Shown in pieces: positions 46,885 to 57,222 of a stretch of 64,000 nt of DNA. Source of the DNA: Photorhabdus akhurstii (GTDB lineage: Bacteria; Pseudomonadota; Gammaproteobacteria; Enterobacterales; Enterobacteriaceae). The notes beneath the pieces were generated by a model. The model saw only the letters and a list, made by a program, of their open reading frames with translations. It searched no databases and was not told where the DNA came from. The stretch spans positions 124,001-188,000 of the forward strand of contig NZ_RCWE01000001.1 of the NCBI RefSeq assembly GCF_018448925.1, written 5' to 3'. Positions within the stretch are counted from its first letter, which is position 1. Each line of letters opens with the position of its first letter. The translations under genes and the position numbers were made by a program.

Positions 46885-49242
46885 CTAAATATTTTTCCAG
46901 TCAATCTTTAAAGGGTGATCCAGCCAGGGAAGCTTGGCGATATTTAATGGCCACGGCCAATCGGTTAATAGCACATCAAATGGCTGATGCTCTACTGTGA
47001 TGTTGATTTCCTGATCACTGATCAGCAATTCACCTGGTCGTTGTAAAAACAGTTGGCGAGCGTCATTACGGGTTAATTTTTTCCAGCCGGGAAGTTGGCT
47101 GATAATTGCGTCTAACCATTGATCTATTATCAACTGTTTTTCTGGTTCAACAGGCGCTAATTCAATAGGTTCGTTAACCATTAATCCGCACAGAACGTTA
47201 TTCAATATATTTAGTTCTATCTGTATTTCTTCGTTTCCCCAAATCAGATAGTTGAGGAAATTAACTGCGCTGAATTGTGCTTGACGATGAATAAATATTT
47301 TATCATCAAGTAGGCCAAATTGATTAAATAATGCGGGTAGCATCGGCCATAAAACTAATATTCCAGCATTATTTACCTGATATTGAAGAGTTTGTTTAGG
47401 CAATAAAACTGATTCAGAATGTGTTTTATTGATATTCTGTAATTGGTTAGCGTTATTTCCTGTAATATGTCGGTTATTCGATATTGGTGATATTCTCTGG
47501 TTTTTGGATATTACTTCCTGATTTGTTGAATATTCATATCTATGAACATTTTTAATATCAACGTGAATAGCGGTTAATTTCTTGCTGGATTTATTTCTAT
47601 CTGCATGGCCTGAAATAAAATGTTTTGGAGTATATTGATCTTCCTTAACATTGATGTTGTCATGATTGGTAGCAATTGATTTTTTATCGAGTATATCTTT
47701 ATGCATATGATTTGAAATAAAATCCTCAGGTAAATATTGATTTTCCTGAGCATTAATATTGTCACGATTAGTAGCAATTGATTTTTTATCGAGTATATCT
47801 TTATGCATATGATTTGAAATAAAATTCTCAGGTAAATATTGATTTTCCTGAGGATTAATATTGTCATGATTAGTAATAATTAATTTTTCACCGACTCTAT
47901 CTTTATCTATATGATTTGAAATAAAATGTTCAAGTAAATATTGCTCTTCCTGAGTATTAATGTTGTCATGATTAGTAATAACTGATTTTTTACCGAGTGT
48001 ATCTTTATTCGTATGATTTGAAGAATAATGCCCAGATAAATATTGCTCTTCCTGAGGATTAATATTGTTATGATTGGTAATAATTGATTTTTTACTAAGT
48101 CTATTTTTATCCATATAATTTGAAATAGAATGGTCAGATAAATATTGATTTTCCTGAATATTAACATTGTTATGATTAGTAATAATTGATTTTCTACCAA
48201 GTATATCTTTATCTGTATGATTTGAAATAAAATGCTCAGGTAAATATTTATCTTCCTGAACGTTGATATTGTTATGATTAATGAAAATTAAATTTTCACT
48301 GAGTATATCTTTATTCATATGATTTGAAATAAAACGCTCGGATAAATATTGATATTCTTTAGCTGATAGATGTTTTTTACTGAGTTTTGCAACAGTAATA
48401 GTTTGCCAGATCTGTTTTAACCAACTATTTAATGGAGTATTGTAAGTGATAATTTGGCGAAATAACGTAATAATAGATGTTGCATTAAGTATACCACTAT
48501 CTAATTCAGTGGTGATATGTAATAGCACTTTGGCATCCAGTTTAGGTATCTCCTGTGTATTATTTAGCTGTATATATTGTAATGCATTGAGTATCAGTTG
48601 TCCGGGGGAGACAGGCTCCCCCAAATATTGTGATCTGTTTATCCTTGCGGATAGTCTGTGGTTAATAGCGCTTAATAAAGTGGGTTGTTTGAGCATTAAT
48701 AACCGTTGTAGACTTGGTTCAGATAAACAGCTTTTTGCTAAAAACAAAACCCATTTATCTTCTATTCCAGCTAATTGATTAATTAATTGCCGAATATTGG
48801 TGTCAATATTTTGATGATGAGTTTTAATCTCTATTGAATTGAATGCGGAATTTTTTTGATTTAAGTAATGAATGAAATCTTCAATATTAATTGAATTATT
48901 ATCGTATAATAAAGAAGGTTTGTTGGTTATTTCCTGTAGTTTTGATTGTCTTTTCTCCTGATGATTAATTTGATATTGGCTTAATGCTTTATTTAGCGCA
49001 GTGTTAAGCCGTACAGGGAACAGTGAATTAAAGTTATGTAAACTTATTTCGCCAAGGTCCAGAGTTAATGTTTCTAAATAGATATCCTGATTAATGGGAT
49101 ATTGAGTAAAGAATGTATTAAATAACTTATTGATATCAGCCTGATTAAGCAGGGAGCCATGCAATACTTTTCTAGCTACCTGTTGATTATTAGCCTCAAT
49201 AGTAATGGTAATCCGGTTTAACAGATTTGGCTCCGAAATCAT
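46885..49242 (-). CDS. pvc14: PVC protein 14 (tape measure protein)
   Basis: A 785-aa protein that sets particle length in PVC/Afp systems. The N-terminal domain (residues 1-280; ITIEANNQQVARKVLHGSLL, YLETLTLDLGEISLHNFNSL) and the C-terminal domain (residues 600-785; GILVLWPMLPALFNQFGLLD) are conserved in this family. Between them, residues ~298-535 hold seven 34-aa repeats with the consensus QYLPEHFISNHxDKDILGKK plus SIITNHNNIN and an eighth degenerate one. The repeats make the gene longer than non-repetitive relatives might be and could affect length. It is in frame throughout. Confidence 0.88.
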   Translation of the reverse strand: MISEPNLLNRITITIEANNQQVARKVLHGSLLNQADINKLFNTFFTQYPINQDIYLETLTLDLGEISLHNFNSLFPVRLNTALNKALSQYQINHQEKRQSKLQEITNKPSLLYDNNSINIEDFIHYLNQKNSAFNSIEIKTHHQNIDTNIRQLINQLAGIEDKWVLFLAKSCLSEPSLQRLLMLKQPTLLSAINHRLSARINRSQYLGEPVSPGQLILNALQYIQLNNTQEIPKLDAKVLLHITTELDSGILNATSIITLFRQIITYNTPLNSWLKQIWQTITVAKLSKKHLSAKEYQYLSERFISNHMNKDILSENLIFINHNNINVQEDKYLPEHFISNHTDKDILGRKSIITNHNNVNIQENQYLSDHSISNYMDKNRLSKKSIITNHNNINPQEEQYLSGHYSSNHTNKDTLGKKSVITNHDNINTQEEQYLLEHFISNHIDKDRVGEKLIITNHDNINPQENQYLPENFISNHMHKDILDKKSIATNRDNINAQENQYLPEDFISNHMHKDILDKKSIATNHDNINVKEDQYTPKHFISGHADRNKSSKKLTAIHVDIKNVHRYEYSTNQEVISKNQRISPISNNRHITGNNANQLQNINKTHSESVLLPKQTLQYQVNNAGILVLWPMLPALFNQFGLLDDKIFIHRQAQFSAVNFLNYLIWGNEEIQIELNILNNVLCGLMVNEPIELAPVEPEKQLIIDQWLDAIISQLPGWKKLTRNDARQLFLQRPGELLISDQEINITVEHQPFDVLLTDWPWPLNIAKLPWLDHPLKIDWKNI
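47638..48351 (-). repeat. Seven 102-bp tandem repeats in pvc14
   Basis: Seven consecutive 102-base (34-codon) units are visible, with an eighth, degraded unit at 47536-47637. The two units nearest the 3' end (47638-47841) are almost identical, the others have drifted. The unit is a multiple of three, so gain or loss keeps the reading frame. It is coding and is not a CRISPR array: there are no unique spacers between short repeats. Confidence 0.9.
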
Positions 49243-49304
49243 ATCAATATATCCTTGGTAATTAGAAAATAATAGATAATTTAAAGCTGTATTTATGGAA
49301 GGAA

Positions 49305-50609
49305 TTAAATTTTCATAATAAATGCCAGAATATAATAAGGAGGACTCACACTTACTGTATGCTGATGAGCTGTTTCATTAACTGACGTTTGGTGATTGTG
49401 TGCTTTTCCGCCACCTATTTCGTTTGTTTTATGTAAGCTATAATCTTCGTTCGAGTCGTGAATAATTTGATTATTTAGATTATATCTATTTAACTGATTA
49501 GCCTTTTGGGTAACAAGTCCATACTCTGCTGCTTGTGTTATTTGCATTCTCATCCCTTCGATATGACTATGTGATGGTATTTGATCTATAGTTAATGTTG
49601 TGTCTTGGACATTAACACTTAGATTAGTTTTGTCCGCAGTGGTTTGGGCATTAAATGCTTTATTCTTATTATCTCCAGTAATGCGTTTATCGTTTGTATT
49701 ACCTGCATCACTTAGTTTCCAGGCGCCTGAAACAAATCTATCGCGTAAATCTGGAGTACCGTTAGTACCATCACAAAATGCCCAACCTTGCGGTACTACA
49801 GAGCCAGAAAACATCACGATCATTCCTCTGGGGAGTACTTTGTCAGGATCAATACTGACACCTTTGTCATCAACCTTAATACCGTTACCGGCTTTAACAC
49901 GAAATCTATAGCTTGGAGGATCACATTGCAGTCCATCGCCGAAATAAATACCCACTCCTTTTTCTTCCGTTACCATAATACCAGTAGTAGTATCCGGAGT
50001 TACATGTATACCCTTCCAATCAACGTGAATGCCAGAGGCACCCTTAGCATTTAATCCATCACCTTCTTCTACTCCCCAACCAAGTTTTACTGATATCCCT
50101 GTAGGTTCGACTTTAATTGTGCTATTTGAGGTTTTTACAGCGACGCCATTACTATCAACGTTAATACCGTTACTTGCTTTAACTTTTACACCGTCTGAAC
50201 TCAGGCCCAATCCACTTACACCACTCCAACCATTACCGGAATTACCCCCCACTAATTTTAAATAAAGACCAGAACCGTCAGTGACTGTGATACCACCGCT
50301 CGGCCAACATTTAACGGCTATGCCGCTTGAATCAATAGAAATACCGCCGGTAGGGTTAGTTTTTACTTTCAGCCCAGAACTATTATCCAGTTCCAACGCT
50401 GAATTTGGATTGTTAGTTTGATCTGGTGCTTTGCCCACTGCTCGGCGACCGATATCAGCAATATCAATCAGGTCTGAATAATCAGTTTGCAGGGGAATAC
50501 TGCCCGCTTTAAAACGATTTTTTAATTCATCTGATGAAGGCCCTATTGATTCAGGATTGGCATTTTCTGTATTGGATTGCGCAGTAGATAGATTATATTC
50601 TTTTTCCAT
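49305..50609 (-). CDS. pvc13: PVC protein 13 (tail fibre)
   Basis: A 434-aa trimeric fibre protein that decides target-cell binding. Residues 1-90 attach to the baseplate; residues 90-280 are shaft repeats (IDSSGIAVK, DGSGLYLK, VDSNGVAVK, VDDKGVSIDP) similar to adenovirus-like fibre shafts known in Afp13; residues 280-434 are a phage tail-collar-like tip with GMIVMFSGSVVPQGWAFCDG and NGTPDLRDRF. The start is the ATG at 50609 behind AAGGTCAC. A shorter paralogue is at 41434. Confidence 0.9.
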   Translation of the reverse strand: MEKEYNLSTAQSNTENANPESIGPSSDELKNRFKAGSIPLQTDYSDLIDIADIGRRAVGKAPDQTNNPNSALELDNSSGLKVKTNPTGGISIDSSGIAVKCWPSGGITVTDGSGLYLKLVGGNSGNGWSGVSGLGLSSDGVKVKASNGINVDSNGVAVKTSNSTIKVEPTGISVKLGWGVEEGDGLNAKGASGIHVDWKGIHVTPDTTTGIMVTEEKGVGIYFGDGLQCDPPSYRFRVKAGNGIKVDDKGVSIDPDKVLPRGMIVMFSGSVVPQGWAFCDGTNGTPDLRDRFVSGAWKLSDAGNTNDKRITGDNKNKAFNAQTTADKTNLSVNVQDTTLTIDQIPSHSHIEGMRMQITQAAEYGLVTQKANQLNRYNLNNQIIHDSNEDYSLHKTNEIGGGKAHNHQTSVNETAHQHTVSVSPPYYILAFIMKI

Positions 50610-50667
50610 TTTAGTGACCTTATATTGAGGTTTTTTTATAGTGCGATATTAATTTCTGCAACTATTT

Positions 50668-53568
50668 TTATTTAGATTGAATATTAGCTTGAATTTTAGG
50701 TACATATAATAACTGATTATCTTCTATTACCTTTTCGTTCCATTCGGTTCCAGAGTCGCCAATAACCTCTTTGCGTTGCTGTTCGGTGGCGATTCGCATA
50801 TTACCCGTACCGGTTGCCTCTGAAGGTAAACGCCCTAACGTTAATGTTTCTAAAATATTATACGCTTCATCACCCAGAGGTGCGCCATTGTTCTGCCAAC
50901 GCTTGTAAGTACTGGCAAAATTCTTAAAATGTTCTGGCGATAGCCAGTGGAAAATCATGGAAAGATGTGCCGGGAATTCAGCTAAGATTTCCGTTTTTAC
51001 CCACGCCTCCAGTTTATAAGGATCGACTTTATCATTCTCAATAAGTTGACGATTAATTACCACACTGACCATAAATGAAAAGCGGTCAGCCAGGGCATAT
51101 TTGTCATTGGAAAAATACCAATGGTAGCGCCATGCGTCTTCTGGTTTTGGAAAATTATATTGTTGGCCCGATATTTTTTTAATTAATATCCGACCTTTAA
51201 TGCGATCAAATTCCACAACTTGTGCTTTAAGTTCATAATCGGTAGGCGAATCACTATTAGCTAATATTTTTGTCGCTGGCCCATAGGGGGTAATGACATA
51301 TTTCAGCGTAATTTCATCATTCACTTCGAGCATCGCAGGGAAGGGGCTTTGGGTGCTGGAGGTGATCCAACGTTTATCTTCTGTTCCCGTTTGATATGTG
51401 TCACTGGCATAAACCAGTTGGTAATCCATATCCTCCATCCATACCGGGCTATTACACCAGCGTAAATTACCTTGCTTAAACACTTGTTCCACGCGGTTTA
51501 AATTGCGCTCTAGATCGGTGCTATTACGGGTGTTAAGAGAGAAGGCTTCTCCTGTAATATCGGTGATCATTTGGCCTCGTAATATGAATTTCCTGTCTCC
51601 CTCAATAATAATCAGATTAATGACCTGCCCGTGCAATAATTGGTCTGCCGTTCCTTTCTGGGTAATGATTAATTGATGATTTTTGACATTGGGATCACTT
51701 TTTATTTCCAGGTTATCGGGCTTTTGCTCGCTATCGAACTTTTTGTCAGGTTTTACCGGTAATAGCTGACGATGTTCAATCAGATAGAAAGGCAAATTAG
51801 CTAAGTTGGGGTTGTCTTTAAAACATTCTCCTCCTAAGCCAATGCGGGCGGCAATCCGTTTTTGCAGCGCGGATACTTTATCAACACGAATATTATTACG
51901 CTGATAGGTTAATTCAGGTTGTTGCGCCAAATAGCCGCGCTGAGTAAAGAGAAAATCCAATGAATCCAGAGTGAGTGGTCTGGCCGCACGATGGGTGCCA
52001 AAATATTCCAATAAATAATTCAGGATTGATAATTCTTTTGCATAATTTTGTCGATGGATACCGTCATCATTATTAATTTGGGAATCATTATTTAGTTGTT
52101 TGATTAAATTGGGCATGATCTCCTGATGGACTTTCTGACCGATAGTATTAGCTTTAAAAGGCCATTGTGTACCATATACCGCATTTCCCCGTTGTTTAAA
52201 GGCTAACAATTTTGGCAAAATAGCGAGTTCGGCGCAGCCGTTAGCCAGCATCTGTTCAAAAGGCAGCATAAATTGGTGCAAGTGTACTTGCTGTTGAGTT
52301 TCCGCATAGGTCTGTAATCCATAGCAGGCGGGTAATTTATTGCTGACTGGATAGTAGTCCAGAACTTTACGATGTTTGCCCCAGTTTAATAATTCGGGCT
52401 GTGTCTCAATCAATGGCTCAGTAATAACCTTGCTCGCTATATCTTGTTTAGAAACGGCGACTTTTACTCCACCTTTGGCGGTAATAGTGAGCGGGCTTGC
52501 TGGTGAGGAAATTAAGCCTAAGGGATCGTTACCCCATAGCCTGGGATAATATCTTTGAGCGATTGTCCAAGACCAATTATCGTCCGCCAACGGAGAAATA
52601 TTTTCATCGTGTTTGCCTAATGCTAATTGGGTAATACTTTGTACCCCGGGGATAGCCAATAAGCGATTAGCCAAATGGCTGAGTTTTAATTCTGTCGGCT
52701 TGGTGTAATCTTTGGCCGCCGGTAATTCGGGTATCCAGCCGTGATGTAAATAAGGTCCCGCGAATATTTCTTCATTACTGTAGCCTAATTCTTTCATGGC
52801 CTGAGTGGTATAACGTAACGGTGTTGCCAGTATCATCTGTGCGGTTGTCATATAGACTTTGGCGAAGATGTCAGCAATATCTCTCACATCATCATCCAGC
52901 TCAATATCAAGCTGCAATAAGAAATCCGTCGGTTGTAGCCAGATAATTTTACTGACGGATTCCCCTAGGTTACGGTTATTTTTTAAGAAAGCCGCCAGAC
53001 TCTGTTGTGCCAGTACCTTATCGGCCTCAGTTTCCCGGCTAGGGAGTAGATAAAGCCAGTAATTGCCTCTCAGGGTTAACTGTTGGCTATCTGGCGTCTG
53101 AATGAAACTGTATTCACGTTTCTGTTTGTTATACCAGTACTGATAACGTTCACTTTCAGGTTCACGAACTAGCTGCACATCGTTAAAGAAAAAATAACCT
53201 TCACTTTTGTCGTTAATATTATTGCTGCTATGTAAATCCAGTAAGGCCCGGCGATAATCTTCCGCGGTAATGGGGCCGCAGGTCAGCATTTGTTGTGGGC
53301 CGAATTCTTGTGGAAAAATGCCATCGTTCGATGTCTGTTCTTGCTTTTCGGGGGTAAGCAGATCGCGCAGGGGTAGCGAATGACGATAGGCCAGATCAGA
53401 TGCACCGTAACAACCGGCTTCTAATAAGGTAATACCGGGATCATTTTCTGCTGTATTGCTCCAGAGTTGCCCAGACTGTTGCTCAACTACCGTCTTGGCT
53501 TGAGTGAGTAAGGTTTCAAAGGCGATATCGTCTTTAACGGTGGGAAACAGGGCATCCTGATTATCCAT
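50668..53568 (-). CDS. pvc12: PVC protein 12 (baseplate wedge)
   Basis: A 966-aa baseplate protein. The N-terminal DALFPTVKDDIAFETLLTQA and ENDPGITLLEAGCYGASDLA are typical of Afp12/Pvc12, a wedge protein homologous to phage T4 gp6-type components. It holds several beta-rich segments and no membrane or signal segments. Its start overlaps the pvc11 stop by 8 bases, so the two wedge proteins are made together. No frame disruption is seen. Confidence 0.9.
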   Translation of the reverse strand: MDNQDALFPTVKDDIAFETLLTQAKTVVEQQSGQLWSNTAENDPGITLLEAGCYGASDLAYRHSLPLRDLLTPEKQEQTSNDGIFPQEFGPQQMLTCGPITAEDYRRALLDLHSSNNINDKSEGYFFFNDVQLVREPESERYQYWYNKQKREYSFIQTPDSQQLTLRGNYWLYLLPSRETEADKVLAQQSLAAFLKNNRNLGESVSKIIWLQPTDFLLQLDIELDDDVRDIADIFAKVYMTTAQMILATPLRYTTQAMKELGYSNEEIFAGPYLHHGWIPELPAAKDYTKPTELKLSHLANRLLAIPGVQSITQLALGKHDENISPLADDNWSWTIAQRYYPRLWGNDPLGLISSPASPLTITAKGGVKVAVSKQDIASKVITEPLIETQPELLNWGKHRKVLDYYPVSNKLPACYGLQTYAETQQQVHLHQFMLPFEQMLANGCAELAILPKLLAFKQRGNAVYGTQWPFKANTIGQKVHQEIMPNLIKQLNNDSQINNDDGIHRQNYAKELSILNYLLEYFGTHRAARPLTLDSLDFLFTQRGYLAQQPELTYQRNNIRVDKVSALQKRIAARIGLGGECFKDNPNLANLPFYLIEHRQLLPVKPDKKFDSEQKPDNLEIKSDPNVKNHQLIITQKGTADQLLHGQVINLIIIEGDRKFILRGQMITDITGEAFSLNTRNSTDLERNLNRVEQVFKQGNLRWCNSPVWMEDMDYQLVYASDTYQTGTEDKRWITSSTQSPFPAMLEVNDEITLKYVITPYGPATKILANSDSPTDYELKAQVVEFDRIKGRILIKKISGQQYNFPKPEDAWRYHWYFSNDKYALADRFSFMVSVVINRQLIENDKVDPYKLEAWVKTEILAEFPAHLSMIFHWLSPEHFKNFASTYKRWQNNGAPLGDEAYNILETLTLGRLPSEATGTGNMRIATEQQRKEVIGDSGTEWNEKVIEDNQLLYVPKIQANIQSK

Positions 53569-56266
53569 TGTTTGCTCCTTTATTAGCGGAACTCTTTTCT
53601 GACCAAACTAAAATCAGTACTTCATTATCAGCAGCCTCTACGCTGTCACCGACTGCTTCTGCGGTTTGGGGCGATTTTTTCAACGTTAAGTTGGTGACTC
53701 GTTCAACTAAAGGTGACTGCTGAATGGTGGCTAATAACGGGTAGTAATCAATGCGGTTACCGGTTGTGACGCCGATTGCGCTATCTTCTGCCCACGGCAT
53801 ATATTTTCGGCTGAGTTCCTGCTGTAACTGATGACGACCGTAGTCGGGATTAACCCCTGCGACAAATACCAGTTGATAGCTGATCAGCACGTCAACGTAT
53901 TTGGGATTGTCGATTTTGAGAGTGGTCCAAGGGCTGCTTAACTGGCTTATCCAATCGGCCATTTCCGCCAGTCGGGCCGGATTCAGGATCGGGCGCAGCG
54001 CATCGTCGTTATCTTTGTAACGACTGTTAGGGATCACCGTCAGTTGTTGCGTTTCCGGCGCCGGGATTTTGGTTAATTCATTGGCGGAAGGGTATTTGAC
54101 ATCAAATATACTGATAAGATTCTCTTTCAGTAGCGTAACGATATTATCCCAACTTAAAGCACGGTTACGATGGGATAACCGGGGAGGAATTCGCGTGAGA
54201 AAAGCGGATTCTGTTTCTTTCGGATGACCGTTCCAGGATGCCCAGGGTTGTGTCACACGGCTAATGGCGTCGGACGCGCTGACGGTTTGCTTGATGCTAT
54301 CGGCGGCTAATCCATTGATAAAGTGATCATTTTCAACAGTTTCTGGGTTGACTAATGTAGCAGTGGCGGCGTTATACAGTATGCCTTGCATTTTTGGGTA
54401 ATTCTCAGGGGCGGTCTGTTGAGTGATCTCGGCTTTCAACCAGTATCGTCCTGACGGCATTAAGGCTGCCTGATTTGACGCGTCTTGTGGCAATAACGTA
54501 CTCCATATTCCCCGGTCAAACAGGTTGTGAGTTTGGTCGTGGACCAGTTGATTTAATGGCTGCCAGGTGTTTTGTTGATTCAGATAGGACCAAAATAGCG
54601 TAAGTTGCTGAATACCGACCAGTTGCCAGTATAGGGATAAGGTTTGTCCTGGTGACACGTTAGTGAAACCCAAATAGAGTGCGTCATTGGCGAATGAAGG
54701 CGTTTCAGCGTTCGCGTTTCCCCAACCGAAAGGCGTGAGAGGATAAATGGTGTATTGCTCGGTTTTTACTTTAGCGCTGAATGTGATTTGCAATGCGCTG
54801 ATTTGTGGGGTGTAGGGTAAATTTTTACCGGTCGGATCTTGCCAGTATTGGGTGTGCATAAAATCCTGTTCAGCCAATTCTATGCGCACTGACGCGGGCC
54901 AGTCATTAGGTGATGGGCTATCAGTAACAGAGTAGTCCATTGTCGGTAAGGTAAAACTCAGGCTTTGTCCTTGTGGCGCATCGGTTCCGCCAAATAACGA
55001 TGGGGTTCCCGTGAGTTTTTTTCTTTCCTGAGGCGTGATTAAATAACCCTGTACTTTAAACGCGCTATTATCCGGTTCAGGGGTGTACCCTTTATACGAG
55101 GTTTTAAAACTCTTTGTCGGCAAGCCAACCCATTGAGGAATCAGGGTAAGCGTCGCGTTTTCAGAACCATACCATTCAGGGGCAACCAGATTAAAACCGG
55201 AACCCAACGATGGAAATTGACCAAAGGGGAAACTGGTTTTATCGGTTTGTTCAGTTCCGCCGTCAGAGGCATAGCGCACACTACGGTTGCCGTTAATGTT
55301 GATTGCAATCCCGGTAATTTTGGGCAAAGTGGGTTTTTGAGTCGTGCCTAATGTTAATACCGGTACGTCGAATGTCATGCCGTCAAGGTTATCTGGCGGG
55401 CTGGTAGGATCAGCGGTGGATGATAATCCCAGTTCAATATTCTTTTTGTCGATAAGTTTTACCGACAACGATAACCAGTGATCTTCTGTACTGATTTTAG
55501 CGGTGAGATGTTCCGCTTGACCTTCCCAATCATTTTCCAGCGTCAATGTAATGTGGCGTTCTCCGGCGGACATCGCAAATAAAGAGGAGGTAATCAGATA
55601 ACCGGATAGCACCGACACATCATTAGCTGTCGGGCTAAAAAGTCGGATACCATTTTCAGGTAATGCAATGTTATCCGAAAGATTAAAAGGGATTGCCGAT
55701 TGCCAGCCATTGTTGCCGTCTTTCCGATACCAACGCAGGTCGGTCAGCGCCCCTTGATTCGCCAATAAATCCGTGTCTGACGCATACTGTAACGAATTGC
55801 CTGCGCTATCTTGCCCGGCATCAAACAGTGTGCCTTGTGCTACCAGAAACTCCTCGTTATCCGTATTCAGGACAACGCTGATGGCGACACTATCCGCTTG
55901 GGCGTTTTTAGGATTCAGTCCCAGTAATTCTCGATAATAAAGATCACGGTGTCGTGCCGGGAAGGTGTTTAATAAGCGTTTGGTTGTTTCCAGTAGTTTT
56001 AAAAGAGCCAATATAAAAGCCTGATGTGGCGGTAAAAGGCCGTTGGCTTGATTAACTTGTTGGTAAATATTGGCTAATTGTTGAGGACTATTTTTTTGAA
56101 TAAAGTAGAAACTGTCCCAGAACTGTTTTTTATCTTGATCGAAAGGGATGATTGCGGCGTACTTTTTAAGCCAGTTTAAAATATCCAATGTACTTCTTTC
56201 ATCAAGTTTAAACGCAGTATTTGGCACAATAGCGGAGAGTTTATTATCTAACTCGGCCTGTCCCAT
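53561..56266 (-). CDS. pvc11: PVC protein 11 (baseplate wedge)
   Basis: A 901-aa baseplate protein with a gp6-like architecture (LALLKLLETTKRLLNTFPAR, RHRDLYYRELLGLNPKNAQA near the N-terminus; LTVIPNSRYKDNDDALRPIL toward the end). With Pvc12 it forms the wedge ring around the hub. It is cytoplasmic before assembly and has no signal peptide. It follows pvc10 by 84 bases and overlaps pvc12. Confidence 0.9.
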   Translation of the reverse strand: MGQAELDNKLSAIVPNTAFKLDERSTLDILNWLKKYAAIIPFDQDKKQFWDSFYFIQKNSPQQLANIYQQVNQANGLLPPHQAFILALLKLLETTKRLLNTFPARHRDLYYRELLGLNPKNAQADSVAISVVLNTDNEEFLVAQGTLFDAGQDSAGNSLQYASDTDLLANQGALTDLRWYRKDGNNGWQSAIPFNLSDNIALPENGIRLFSPTANDVSVLSGYLITSSLFAMSAGERHITLTLENDWEGQAEHLTAKISTEDHWLSLSVKLIDKKNIELGLSSTADPTSPPDNLDGMTFDVPVLTLGTTQKPTLPKITGIAININGNRSVRYASDGGTEQTDKTSFPFGQFPSLGSGFNLVAPEWYGSENATLTLIPQWVGLPTKSFKTSYKGYTPEPDNSAFKVQGYLITPQERKKLTGTPSLFGGTDAPQGQSLSFTLPTMDYSVTDSPSPNDWPASVRIELAEQDFMHTQYWQDPTGKNLPYTPQISALQITFSAKVKTEQYTIYPLTPFGWGNANAETPSFANDALYLGFTNVSPGQTLSLYWQLVGIQQLTLFWSYLNQQNTWQPLNQLVHDQTHNLFDRGIWSTLLPQDASNQAALMPSGRYWLKAEITQQTAPENYPKMQGILYNAATATLVNPETVENDHFINGLAADSIKQTVSASDAISRVTQPWASWNGHPKETESAFLTRIPPRLSHRNRALSWDNIVTLLKENLISIFDVKYPSANELTKIPAPETQQLTVIPNSRYKDNDDALRPILNPARLAEMADWISQLSSPWTTLKIDNPKYVDVLISYQLVFVAGVNPDYGRHQLQQELSRKYMPWAEDSAIGVTTGNRIDYYPLLATIQQSPLVERVTNLTLKKSPQTAEAVGDSVEAADNEVLILVWSEKSSANKGANNG

Positions 56267-56350
56267 ATTGACACCACCTATTATTTGAATATATTCCTGA
56301 TCAATTTTCAGGAGATCATGGTTATTTAGAAATAAGGTTGAAGGGAGGAT

Positions 56351-56767
56351 TTATCCGGCAGTGACGCTATATTGGCTGGCGATAAAACGGCCTTTTCCCA
56401 TACTCGGCGTTGTCACATCCGGGCCGCTCGATGGATTATTCGCCGGTTGTGTCGGCATGAAACGGGCGGTAAATTGCTGTCCGACAATAATCACTGTGGC
56501 GGTGCTGCGACAAAAGTTTGCCTGCTGGCTGGCATCCAATTGAGCAATGGTGACCATTCCCATACCGGGTATCGGGTGGCTAGGGGTAATATATTGCGCC
56601 TGAAATTGGACCTTTTTTTCGTCACCCACAATGGCGATCTTTTTGCCTTGGATCTGGGCGTGCCCGCTGCCTCTGATGGTCGCCGGCCCTAGAAAGGTGA
56701 CTTGCCGGTTGCCGAATAACGGTTCAAATAGCAGATTGTCGCCATCCACCACTAGTTGCTTACTCAT
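56351..56767 (-). CDS. pvc10: PVC protein 10 (spike tip, PAAR-like)
   Basis: A 138-aa glycine- and beta-rich protein that sharpens the spike. It starts MSKQLVVDGDNLLFEPLFGN and ends MGKGRFIASQYSVTAG. In PVC particles Pvc10 sits on Pvc8. The ATG at 56767 overlaps the pvc9 stop (ATGA), which is a better start than the GTG four codons earlier. The extended PxxPxxxPD proline-rich loop (TQPANNPSSGPDVTTPSMGK) may be exposed. Confidence 0.85.
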   Translation of the reverse strand: MSKQLVVDGDNLLFEPLFGNRQVTFLGPATIRGSGHAQIQGKKIAIVGDEKKVQFQAQYITPSHPIPGMGMVTIAQLDASQQANFCRSTATVIIVGQQFTARFMPTQPANNPSSGPDVTTPSMGKGRFIASQYSVTAG

Positions 56768-57210
56768 AGATGCACCCACACCTGGCCTTCGCTGACTTCA
56801 AGGATGCCATCAATTTGTTGGTTGATTTCGCTGCCTCTCAGGGCGTAAGTCACCTGAACATGCAGGGTGTTGGGCAAGTCCGTTCTCTGATTGACCTGGA
56901 TTATCGTGATTTCCGCGCGTGGTTCATAACGCAATACCCGTTCTTCAATTCGGGTTTGGATTTCTGCTATCAGTGCATCATTGATATTGGCAAACAGATA
57001 ATCATTCAGACCACAACCGTAATCTTCACGCATAATCCGTTCGCCGGGTTCAGTGAGAAAAAGAATTTTCATGCTTTGGCGAACATTTTCCGCACCTGCC
57101 GCCATTTGGACACCGGTGGATATTTCTGAGTGCGCATTATCTTGGATAGAAAATTGTAGCGGAAAAGCCCAACCCCGGCCATAAATATCGGCTAATATGT
57201 TGTCTGTCAT
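56764..57210 (-). CDS. pvc9: PVC protein 9 (gp25-like baseplate protein)
   Basis: A 148-aa protein of the phage T4 gp25/W family. The conserved EPGERIMREDYGCGLNDYLF carries the EPR-like motif seen in these baseplate proteins, which start sheath polymerisation. It lies 13 bases before the pvc8 stop on the other side and overlaps pvc10 by 4 bases. Confidence 0.9.
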   Translation of the reverse strand: MTDNILADIYGRGWAFPLQFSIQDNAHSEISTGVQMAAGAENVRQSMKILFLTEPGERIMREDYGCGLNDYLFANINDALIAEIQTRIEERVLRYEPRAEITIIQVNQRTDLPNTLHVQVTYALRGSEINQQIDGILEVSEGQVWVHL

Positions 57211-57222
57211 TTTGCTGTCCTA

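Noticed and set aside
47574-48200. Alternative-frame ORFs of 97 codons rich in isoleucine and leucine within pvc14
   Set aside because: They are shadows of the 102-bp repeats in the second frame.
47536-48351. Regularly spaced repeats resembling a CRISPR array
   Set aside because: The 102-bp units abut each other, are in frame within pvc14 and vary like coding sequence; there are no short repeats with unique spacers and no cas genes.
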